Shown one piece after another: positions 24,528 to 31,744 of a DNA stretch of 64,000 nt (its first letter is position 1; each line of letters opens with the position of its first letter). The notes beneath the pieces are model-generated. The model did no database searches. It saw only the letters and a program-made list of their open reading frames with translations, and was not told where the DNA came from. The position numbers were made by a program, and so were the translations under genes. Source of the stretch: Sellimonas caecigallum (GTDB lineage: Bacteria > Bacillota > Clostridia > Lachnospirales > Lachnospiraceae); the NCBI RefSeq assembly GCF_045038405.1, contig NZ_CP173660.1, positions 2,170,001 through 2,234,000 of the forward strand, in the 5' to 3' direction.

Positions 24528-24791
24528 TTACGCGATAGAGTTAACAGCTTTTGTGAGACGGGAAATCTTTCTTCCACATGTATTTTTGTGGTATACTCCT
24601 TTTCCGCCAGCTTTGTTGATTTCAGAAATTGCAACGCTCAGTGCTTCTTTTGCAGCAGCAGCATCATTCTTAGCAACAGCTGTTTCCACTTTTTTCACGC
24701 AAGTTTTTACTTTAGATTTGATAGCTTTATTTCTGGCAGTTCTAGTTTCAGCAACTAAAATTCTTTTCTTTGCGGATTTAATGTTAGCCAT
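24528..24791 (-). CDS. rpsT: 30S ribosomal protein S20
   Basis: An 87-residue, Ala/Lys-rich, helical protein starting MANIKSAKKRILVAETRTA and ending YHKNTCGRKISRLTKAVNSI, the S20 pattern for binding the 5' domain and helix 44 of 16S rRNA. AGGTTGGAGGTGTAGGTC precedes the ATG. It is transcribed alone, divergently from gpr, with a strong promoter and a structured leader. Confidence 0.96.
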   Translation of the reverse strand: MANIKSAKKRILVAETRTARNKAIKSKVKTCVKKVETAVAKNDAAAAKEALSVAISEINKAGGKGVYHKNTCGRKISRLTKAVNSIA

Positions 24792-24831
24792 GACCTACAC
24801 CTCCAACCTTGGCAAATTCGTTTCTCGTTCT

Positions 24832-24860
24832 CGTCAGGTCCGGACACGGACGTCCTGACG
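24832..24860 (-). promoter_or_regulatory. Stem-loop in the rpsT 5' leader
   Basis: CGTCAGG and CCTGACG are separated by bases that also pair (CGTCCG with CGGAC), giving a long, nearly perfect hairpin about 40 bases before the start codon. Position and strength suggest a regulatory leader, possibly S20 autoregulation; this is inference. Confidence 0.55.
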
Positions 24861-24874
24861 AAGCATACTCATTC

Positions 24875-24903
24875 ATTTTAGTCCAGGAAATATATTATGT
24901 CAA
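24875..24903 (-). promoter_or_regulatory. Promoter of rpsT
   Basis: On the minus strand TTGACA (complement of 24898-24903), 17 bases, TAAAAT (complement of 24875-24880). Expected start near 24868, giving a leader of about 75 bases. Confidence 0.85.
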
Positions 24904-24966
24904 TACATATTTCCATTTTTTTTTGAGAAACTAAGGGGAAATGAAAAAAGTAAGCGAGGGAATATC

Positions 24967-25953
24967 ATGGTTGAAAAGTACAGTATCCGGACGGATCTTG
25001 CATTGGAGGACAAGGAACGGTTTGAAGAAGAAAACGTGGAGGTACAGGGAGTTGTCCTGGAAGAAGAATATGACGAAGAATGGGAAGTGAAGACGACGAC
25101 TGTGCGGATCCAGACGGAAAACGGGGCAAAGACGATGGGCAAGCCGGCAGGGACATATATCACGATGGAAGCGCCGAATATGGCGGTGCCGGATGAAGAG
25201 TATCACAGTGAGATTTCCGAAAAGATCGCAGACTGTATAAAGAAACTGATGAACGGAAAAAACTGTAAAAAAAGAGGGGAAGACTGGTCTGTTCTGATCA
25301 TCGGTCTTGGAAACCGGAATGTGACGCCGGATGCCCTCGGGCCTTATGTGGCTGATAATCTCAACATCACAAGACATATCGTAAAGGAATACGGGAAATA
25401 TGCCATGGGGAAAGAAGAAGTCACATTGATCAGTGCGCTGGTCCCTGGGGTAATGGCACAGACAGGAATGGAGACGGTGGAGATCATCAGGGGCGTTGTA
25501 AAAGAGACGGATCCGGATGTGATCATTGCGGTGGATGCCCTGGCGGCCAGAAACTCCAAACGCCTGAACAGGACGATCCAGATCGCGGACACCGGCATCA
25601 ATCCGGGATCCGGAGTGGGTAATCACAGGAATGCTATCACACAGGAAAGCGTGGGAGTCCCGGTCATCGCCATCGGTGTTCCTACTGTGGTGGATGCGGC
25701 CACGATCGTCAATGACGCGATGGAAAATCTCATGGAAGAGATGGAGCACTCCGAAGCGTTAAAAGGAGTTGGCGTCGTCCTTCAGGGATATCATGCAGCT
25801 GAAAAGTATGAGCTTGTGAGAGAGCTGATATCTCCCCATCTCAATGGAATGTTTGTGACGCCAAAAGATATTGACGATACGGTAAAACGGATCAGTTTTA
25901 CCATCTCAGAGGGGCTCAATATGCTTTTTGCAGGAAAGGAACCGGCGGAATAA
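24967..25953 (+). CDS. gpr: GPR endopeptidase (spore germination protease)
   Basis: A 328-residue member of peptidase family A25 that degrades small acid-soluble spore proteins during germination, releasing amino acids and uncovering spore DNA. Conserved segments are YSIRTDLALED at the N-terminus, LIIGLGNRNVTPDALGP, and DALAARNSKRLNRTIQIADTG, which contains the catalytic aspartates. The usual autoprocessed N-terminal propeptide is short. GCGAGGGAATATC precedes the ATG. A sigma-F/G-like promoter candidate (ACATA at 24905, 14 bases, TGAGAAACTA at 24924) overlaps the divergent rpsT promoter. spoIIP follows 40 bases later, a conserved pairing. Confidence 0.95.
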   Translation: MVEKYSIRTDLALEDKERFEEENVEVQGVVLEEEYDEEWEVKTTTVRIQTENGAKTMGKPAGTYITMEAPNMAVPDEEYHSEISEKIADCIKKLMNGKNCKKRGEDWSVLIIGLGNRNVTPDALGPYVADNLNITRHIVKEYGKYAMGKEEVTLISALVPGVMAQTGMETVEIIRGVVKETDPDVIIAVDALAARNSKRLNRTIQIADTGINPGSGVGNHRNAITQESVGVPVIAIGVPTVVDAATIVNDAMENLMEEMEHSEALKGVGVVLQGYHAAEKYELVRELISPHLNGMFVTPKDIDDTVKRISFTISEGLNMLFAGKEPAE

Positions 25954-25976
25954 AACGGAACAGCCGGACATATAGT
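25948..25976 (+). promoter_or_regulatory. Possible sigma-E-type promoter before spoIIP
   Basis: GAATAAA (25948-25954), 14 bases, CATATAGT (25969-25976). The layout resembles mother-cell promoters (ATATT and CATACAnT), matching the known need for spoIIP during engulfment. It starts inside the end of gpr; the -10 has two departures from consensus. Confidence 0.4.
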
Positions 25977-25993
25977 GTTAAGACACGGAAAAC

Positions 25994-27202
25994 ATGGATA
26001 CAGAAAGCGGAGTGAGGCGTTTGGATCGGAAAATGCGGTTTCATAATCTCCTCGTAGGAGGGGCATTGTGCGCAGTGAGCGGATATATCATCCTTGGCGG
26101 CAGCCAGAACGTATGGGATAATATGAGAGACAGGATAGGACGGGCAGCACAGGAGGGTGCGGAGAACATGGTTTTTCCGGCCCTCGTCTATTATGGAAAG
26201 CAAGGTGGGAGGGACATGAAAGAATGGGTCACAAGCCAGGCTATGCAGATGGTGCCTCTTGGGGATTATGTGAATGCAGAAGAAGTGACGGAGACAGAGA
26301 TAGAGGATATGGAAACGTACGAGATGCTTCTGAAAAAAGAGGCGGAAGATGAAAATGAAGTAGATGAAAACGGAAAGCTGATCGAGAAAAATCAGGAGAC
26401 TACAGAGGAGCAGCCCAAGGAGACGAGTCAGCAAGCCAAAGTGGACAGGGAAAAGCTGAATGACTATGAATATCTGACGAGCCACTACTATACGATCGAC
26501 AGTACAACGATGACAAGCCCCGAGGAGCTTAATGCGAAAAATCTTCTGGCAAAAGACATGAAGTTTCAAAAAGGGATGGATGGACCGAAAATTCTCATCT
26601 ACCACACACATTCCCAGGAAACATTCGTGGACTCTGTAAAGGGGGATGACTCTACTTCCATCGTGGGGATAGGGGATTACCTGGCAAAGCTTCTGAATGA
26701 AAAGTATAAGATAGGGACGATACATGACAGAGGCGTCTACGACATCATCGACGGAAAGCTGGATCGAAGCCAGGCGTACGAATTGTCCGGAGCTGCGGCG
26801 GAGAAAATCCTCAAAGAAAATCCTACTATTGAAGTAGTCATCGATTTACATAGAGATGGGGTAAATGAAAATACGCATCTGGTAACAGAAGTAAATGGTA
26901 AACCGACGGCAAAGATTATGTATTTCAATGGCCTTTGCAGAACACGTGCCAACGGAAATATACAGTATTTTTCCAACCCGTATATCCAGGATAATCTGGC
27001 ATTTTCTCTTCAGATGAAGCTGGATGCCGACGAGCATTATCCGGGCTTTACGCGAAATATCTATCTCAAAGGTTATCGGTACAACATGCAGCTTGTGCCG
27101 AAGATGCTTCTTGTGGAGGCTGGTGCCCAGACAAACACCGTGCAGGAGATGAAAAATGCCATGGAACCTCTGGCGGAATCTCTTGCCAGAGTACTCACAT
27201 AA
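25994..27202 (+). CDS. spoIIP: Stage II sporulation protein P
   Basis: A 402-residue membrane-anchored peptidoglycan amidase/endopeptidase acting with SpoIID and SpoIIM to thin septal wall and drive engulfment. The N-terminus has one hydrophobic segment (NLLVGGALCAVSGYIILGG), followed by a charged linker. The C-terminal catalytic domain carries ILIYHTHSQETF (zinc-ligand His), VIDLHRDG and LLVEAGAQTNTVQEMKNAM. The N-terminal start is not firmly set: the ATG at 25994 has only a weak ribosome binding site, and ATG 26033-26035 is an alternative directly before the membrane segment only if frame and spacing agree. Confidence 0.93.
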   Translation: MDTESGVRRLDRKMRFHNLLVGGALCAVSGYIILGGSQNVWDNMRDRIGRAAQEGAENMVFPALVYYGKQGGRDMKEWVTSQAMQMVPLGDYVNAEEVTETEIEDMETYEMLLKKEAEDENEVDENGKLIEKNQETTEEQPKETSQQAKVDREKLNDYEYLTSHYYTIDSTTMTSPEELNAKNLLAKDMKFQKGMDGPKILIYHTHSQETFVDSVKGDDSTSIVGIGDYLAKLLNEKYKIGTIHDRGVYDIIDGKLDRSQAYELSGAAAEKILKENPTIEVVIDLHRDGVNENTHLVTEVNGKPTAKIMYFNGLCRTRANGNIQYFSNPYIQDNLAFSLQMKLDADEHYPGFTRNIYLKGYRYNMQLVPKMLLVEAGAQTNTVQEMKNAMEPLAESLARVLT

Positions 27203-27229
27203 GGGGAAAAGAGGCACAAATCTTTTGCC

Positions 27230-27258
27230 TTGAATCGAATGTCTGTTTGTGATACACT
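27230..27258 (+). promoter_or_regulatory. Promoter of the parE-parC-like pair
   Basis: TTGAAT (27230-27235), 17 bases, TACACT (27253-27258), 36 bases before the start codon. Confidence 0.5.
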
Positions 27259-27293
27259 GGTAAAAGTATGAAAAAATGGAAAGGGAGAATACA

Positions 27294-29216
27294 ATGGCAA
27301 ATCATGTGACATATGATGCAGACAGCATAACGATACTGGAAGGTCTGGAAGCAGTTCGGAAAAGACCGGGAATGTACATCGGAAGTGTCGGGACAAAAGG
27401 GCTCAACCATCTTGTGTACGAGATCGTTGACAATGCAGTGGATGAGCATCTTGCAGGTTACGGCGACCGGATCGAAGTGACGCTGGAAAAAGACGGGTCT
27501 GCCACTGTCTCTGACAATGGACGGGGAGTGCCGGTCGGTATGCATCAAAAAGGAGTATCCGCTGCCCGCATCGTGTACACGACGCTGCATGCGGGCGGGA
27601 AATTTGACGATGCTGCGTATAAGACAAGCGGAGGGCTTCATGGGGTTGGTTCCTCCGTCGTCAATGCGCTTTCCGAATATATGGATGTCAAGATCAGCCG
27701 TGACGGAGCGATCCACCATGACCGGTATGAAAGAGGAGTGCCGGTGGTTGAGCTTTCGGATGGACTTCTTCCTGTTGTCGGGAAGACAAAAAAGACCGGG
27801 ACAACAGTAAATTTCCTGCCGGATGCGGAGATTTTTGAAAAGACAAGGTTTCGGGAAGAAGAAATCAAAAGCAGGCTTCACGAGACGGCGTACTTAAATC
27901 CTGCCCTCACGATCGTTTTCAGGGACAAACGGAAAGATCCCGAGGAATGTATCGCTTACCATGAGCCGGACGGGCTGATCGGTTTTATAAAAGATCTGAA
28001 TAAAAAAAGTGAAGCAGTTCACGATCCCGTCTATTTTAAAGGAGAGGCAGAAGGGATTGAGGTGGAAGTTGTGTTCCAGTATGTCACGGAGTTTCATGAG
28101 AATATTCTGGGCTTCTGCAACAATATTTATAATGCCGAGGGAGGAACTCATCTTACCGGATTTAAATCCACTTTTACCACGATCATGAACCAGTATGCGC
28201 GAGAGATCGGAGTGTTGAAAGAGAAGGATGACAAGTTTACCGGAACAGATATCCGAAACGGGATGACGGCCATTGTCTCGGTAAAACATCCGGATCCACG
28301 GTTTGAAGGACAGACAAAAACAAAGCTTGACAACCAGGATGCGTCGAGAGCTGTTGGAAAAGTGACAGGCGAAGAGATCGTTCGGTATTTTGACAGGAAT
28401 CTTGAAGTGCTGAAGAATGTTCTGGCCTGCGCGGAGAAAGCGGCTAAGATCCGGAAGACGGAAGAACGGGCAAAGACGAATCTTCTGACCCGTCAAAAGT
28501 ATTCTTTCGACAGCAATGGGAAACTTGCAAACTGCGAGAGCAGAGACGCAAAAAAATGTGAGATATTCATTGTGGAAGGGGATTCTGCCGGCGGATCCGC
28601 AAAGACTGCCAGAGACCGCATGTACCAGGCCATCCTCCCGATCCGGGGAAAGATACTCAATGTGGAGAAGGCAAGTATCGACAAAGTCCTTGCCAATGCT
28701 GAGATCAAGACGATGATCAATGCCTTTGGCTGTGGGTTTTCCGAAGGGTACGGAAACGACTTTGACATTACAAAACTCCGGTATGACAAGATCATCATCA
28801 TGGCTGATGCAGATGTAGACGGAGCGCATATTTCCACCCTTCTGCTGACTCTTTTTTACCGCTTTATGCCGGAACTGATCTACGAGGGCCATGTATATAT
28901 TGCCATGCCGCCTCTTTACAAGGCTATGCCAAAGAAGGGGAAAGAAGAGTATCTGTATGACGACAAAGCGCTGGAGAGGTACCGGAAACGTCAGACCGGA
29001 CCGTTTACTCTCCAGAGATACAAAGGGCTCGGGGAGATGGATGCCCAGCAGCTTTGGGAGACGACGCTGGATCCGAAGACAAGGATCTTAAAGCGGGTAG
29101 AGATCGAGGACGCAAGGATGGCGTCCAGCGTGACGGAGATGCTGATGGGAACAGAAGTACCCCCGAGACGGACTTTTATCTATGAAAACGCCCGCGAGGC
29201 GGAGCTGGATATATAA
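27294..29216 (+). CDS. parE: Type IIA DNA topoisomerase ATPase subunit (ParE/GyrB family)
   Basis: A 640-residue GHKL ATPase subunit. The ATP site includes EIVDNAVDEHLAGY, DNGRGVPVG and TSGGLHGVGSSVVNALS. The TOPRIM domain carries IVEGDSAGGSAK and the metal-binding DADVDG, and the C-terminus has RYKGLGEMDAQQLWETT. Length and motifs fit either ParE or GyrB of Gram-positives. Because the downstream partner lacks the GyrA box, the topoisomerase IV label is preferred; Lachnospiraceae normally carry gyrBA near the origin as well. The ATG at 27294 follows AAAGGGAGAAT; an in-frame ATG at 27276 lies upstream of that site. The partner starts 31 bases after the stop. Confidence 0.85.
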   Translation: MANHVTYDADSITILEGLEAVRKRPGMYIGSVGTKGLNHLVYEIVDNAVDEHLAGYGDRIEVTLEKDGSATVSDNGRGVPVGMHQKGVSAARIVYTTLHAGGKFDDAAYKTSGGLHGVGSSVVNALSEYMDVKISRDGAIHHDRYERGVPVVELSDGLLPVVGKTKKTGTTVNFLPDAEIFEKTRFREEEIKSRLHETAYLNPALTIVFRDKRKDPEECIAYHEPDGLIGFIKDLNKKSEAVHDPVYFKGEAEGIEVEVVFQYVTEFHENILGFCNNIYNAEGGTHLTGFKSTFTTIMNQYAREIGVLKEKDDKFTGTDIRNGMTAIVSVKHPDPRFEGQTKTKLDNQDASRAVGKVTGEEIVRYFDRNLEVLKNVLACAEKAAKIRKTEERAKTNLLTRQKYSFDSNGKLANCESRDAKKCEIFIVEGDSAGGSAKTARDRMYQAILPIRGKILNVEKASIDKVLANAEIKTMINAFGCGFSEGYGNDFDITKLRYDKIIIMADADVDGAHISTLLLTLFYRFMPELIYEGHVYIAMPPLYKAMPKKGKEEYLYDDKALERYRKRQTGPFTLQRYKGLGEMDAQQLWETTLDPKTRILKRVEIEDARMASSVTEMLMGTEVPPRRTFIYENAREAELDI

Positions 29217-29247
29217 CTGTTATAGAAAGAAGAAGTGAGGAAGATAC

Positions 29248-31497
29248 ATGAGCCAGAGTGAAAGAGAACAGATCATTCGGACGGAATATTCGGATGTCAT
29301 GAAAAAATCGTATATCGACTACGCCATGAGCGTGATCATCTCAAGGGCGCTCCCGGATGTGAGGGACGGCCTGAAACCGGTACAGAGAAGAACGCTCTAC
29401 GATATGTATGAACTTGGGATCCGTTACGACAGGCCATACCGGAAATGTGCCCGTATCGTCGGGGATACGATGGGTAAATATCATCCTCACGGGGACAGCT
29501 CCATCTACGATGCCCTTGTTGTCATGGCACAGGAATTTAAAAAAGGGATGGTACTTGTGGACGGACACGGAAATTTCGGATCCATCGAGGGCGACGGCGC
29601 AGCTGCCATGCGATATACGGAGGCAAGGCTTGCCAAGATTTCCCAGGAAGCGTTTCTTTCCGATCTGGACAAGGATATTGTAAATTTTGTGCCGAACTTT
29701 GACGAGACGGAGAAAGAGCCGGAAGTACTGCCAGTGCGTTTTCCGAATCTTCTCGTAAACGGTGCGGAGGGGATCGCAGTTGGAATGGCCACCAGTATTC
29801 CTACACACAACCTGGGTGAAGTGATCGATGCTGTCAAGGCCTATATGAAAAACAATGCCATCACGACAAAGCAGCTGATGAAATATATCAAAGGACCGGA
29901 CTTCCCTACAGGGGGGATCGTTGTCAATCAGGACGACCTTCTTGGAATCTACGAGACCGGAACAGGAAAGATCAAGATCCGCGGGAAAGTAGAGACAGAG
30001 GAAGGAAAAGGAGGACGCAAGCGTCTTGTGATCTCCGAGATCCCATATACGATGATCGGAAGCGGAATCGGGAAATTTTTAAACGATGTGTGTGCCCTTG
30101 TGGAAACAAAGAAGACGTCGGACATTGTCGATATTTCCAACCAGTCCTCCAAAGAAGGCATCAGGATCGTCATCGATGTTAAGAAAGACGCGGATGTGGA
30201 AAATCTGAAAAATATGCTTTACAAAAAGACGAAGCTGGAGGACACATTTGGCGTCAATATGCTCGCAGTGGCAGACGGGCGTCCGGAGACGATGGGACTT
30301 CGCAGGATCATAGAGCATCATGTGGATTTCCAGTTTGAGATTGCCACACGGAAATATCAGACCCTGCTCAGGAAAGAGCAGGAGAAGCGGGAAGTTCAGG
30401 AAGGACTTATAAAAGCCTGTGATGTGATCGATCTGATCATCGAAATCTTAAGAGGAAGCCGCTCCGTAAAAGATGCCAAGGCTTGTCTTATGTACGGCAT
30501 TACCGATTCAATCCATTTTAAGACCAAAGTGTCCGAAAAGATGGCAAAGCTCCTTTCCTTTACAGAGCGCCAGGCGACAGCAATCCTGGAGATGCGTCTT
30601 TATAAGCTGATCGGGCTGGAGATGGAAGCGCTTGTAAAAGAGCATGAGGAGACAGTGGAAAAGATTGCCAGATACGAGAAAATCCTGAATGATTACGATG
30701 AGATGTCGTCTGTCATCATCGAAGATCTGAATCGGCTGAAAAAAGAATATGCCGTAAAACGAAAGACTTCCCTGGAAAATGCTGAGGAGATCGTTTTAAA
30801 GGAAAAGAAGATCGAAGAGCAGGAAGTTGTTTTTTTGATGGACCGCTTTGGTTACGCGAAGACGGTAGACGCTTCGGTTTACGAAAGAAACAAGGAAGCA
30901 GCAGATGCGGAGAACAGGTATGTGATCCGCTGTATGAATACCGGAAAGATCTGCCTATTTACCGGACAGGGGCGGATGCACCAGATCAAGGTTATGGATC
31001 TCCCGCACGGACGATTTCGGGATAAAGGACAGCCGGTGGACAATGTGAGCAACTTTGACAGTACGAAGGAGGACATCGTCTTTCTCGTGCAGGAAGATCT
31101 GCTTGGAGAAGAAAAGCTCCTTTTTGTCACGAAGGACGGTATGATCAAACTGGTGGACGGAAAAGAATTTATTGTCTCTAAACGAACTACCGCAGCTACA
31201 AAGCTGCAGGATGAGGACGAGCTCCGGACAGTCTGTCCGGTGCAGGGAGCAGACTATGTAGTTCTCCAGACTGTAAACGGATATTTCCTCCGGTTCCCGG
31301 CAGGGGAAGTGTCTGAAAAGAAAAAAGGAGCCATCGGGGTCCGTGGAATTCGGCTGCAGAAAAAAGATGAGGTGGAGGCTGCCTTCGTATTTTCCGAAGG
31401 AGAGGATATAAGGGCAGTGTACAAAGAAAAAGAAGTGGTCCTGAACCGTCTGCGCATCGGAAAGAGAGACACTCAGGGAGTAAAGCAGCGAACATAA
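29248..31497 (+). CDS. parC: Type IIA DNA topoisomerase cleavage subunit (ParC/GyrA family)
   Basis: A 749-residue DNA breakage-rejoining subunit. The winged-helix core has YAMSVIISRALPDVRDGLKPVQRR and the quinolone-determining segment HPHGDSSIYDALV, with the wild-type Ser and Asp. The catalytic tyrosine is in AAMRYTEARL. The C-terminal beta-pinwheel is present, but its first blade lacks the QRRGGKG GyrA box (it reads PHGRFRDKGQPV), which argues for decatenation or relaxation rather than supercoiling. A second loop, EKKKGAIGVRG, is a degenerate blade motif. AAGTGAGGAAG precedes the ATG. Confidence 0.85.
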   Translation: MSQSEREQIIRTEYSDVMKKSYIDYAMSVIISRALPDVRDGLKPVQRRTLYDMYELGIRYDRPYRKCARIVGDTMGKYHPHGDSSIYDALVVMAQEFKKGMVLVDGHGNFGSIEGDGAAAMRYTEARLAKISQEAFLSDLDKDIVNFVPNFDETEKEPEVLPVRFPNLLVNGAEGIAVGMATSIPTHNLGEVIDAVKAYMKNNAITTKQLMKYIKGPDFPTGGIVVNQDDLLGIYETGTGKIKIRGKVETEEGKGGRKRLVISEIPYTMIGSGIGKFLNDVCALVETKKTSDIVDISNQSSKEGIRIVIDVKKDADVENLKNMLYKKTKLEDTFGVNMLAVADGRPETMGLRRIIEHHVDFQFEIATRKYQTLLRKEQEKREVQEGLIKACDVIDLIIEILRGSRSVKDAKACLMYGITDSIHFKTKVSEKMAKLLSFTERQATAILEMRLYKLIGLEMEALVKEHEETVEKIARYEKILNDYDEMSSVIIEDLNRLKKEYAVKRKTSLENAEEIVLKEKKIEEQEVVFLMDRFGYAKTVDASVYERNKEAADAENRYVIRCMNTGKICLFTGQGRMHQIKVMDLPHGRFRDKGQPVDNVSNFDSTKEDIVFLVQEDLLGEEKLLFVTKDGMIKLVDGKEFIVSKRTTAATKLQDEDELRTVCPVQGADYVVLQTVNGYFLRFPAGEVSEKKKGAIGVRGIRLQKKDEVEAAFVFSEGEDIRAVYKEKEVVLNRLRIGKRDTQGVKQRT

Positions 31498-31523
31498 ATG
31501 ATACAAACATAATAGCGAATGTA

Positions 31524-31566
31524 AAAAGCAATGTCTGAACAGAAAGGGCATTGCTTTTATTTTTCC
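31524..31566 (+). terminator. Terminator after parC
   Basis: AAAAGCAATG pairs with CATTGCTTTT around a roughly 14-base loop, followed by ATTTTT. Confidence 0.85.
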
Positions 31567-31744
31567 CGCCTTGTAAAGAAAACTTAACAATATGGATTGA
31601 AAGCGTTACGAAGGTTTTACACAAGATTTACCCGGCTGTGATAGAAGGAATATTTATTATAAAAGGACTTGAGAAAAACATCTTGGAAAAACAAGATCAA
31701 CTAGCAGCGAAATAAAAGAACATATACGGAAAGGGGCATATCAC

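Noticed and set aside
24859..24872. CATACTC as -10 of a sigma-G promoter for gpr
   Set aside because: No matching -35 lies 17-18 bases upstream; that region is the rpsT leader hairpin. The ACATA/TGAGAAACTA pair is a better, though still weak, candidate.
25344..25601. Long minus-strand frames opposite gpr, parE, infB and others
   Set aside because: They lie fully inside conserved genes on the other strand, have no ribosome binding sites and show no recognisable protein.
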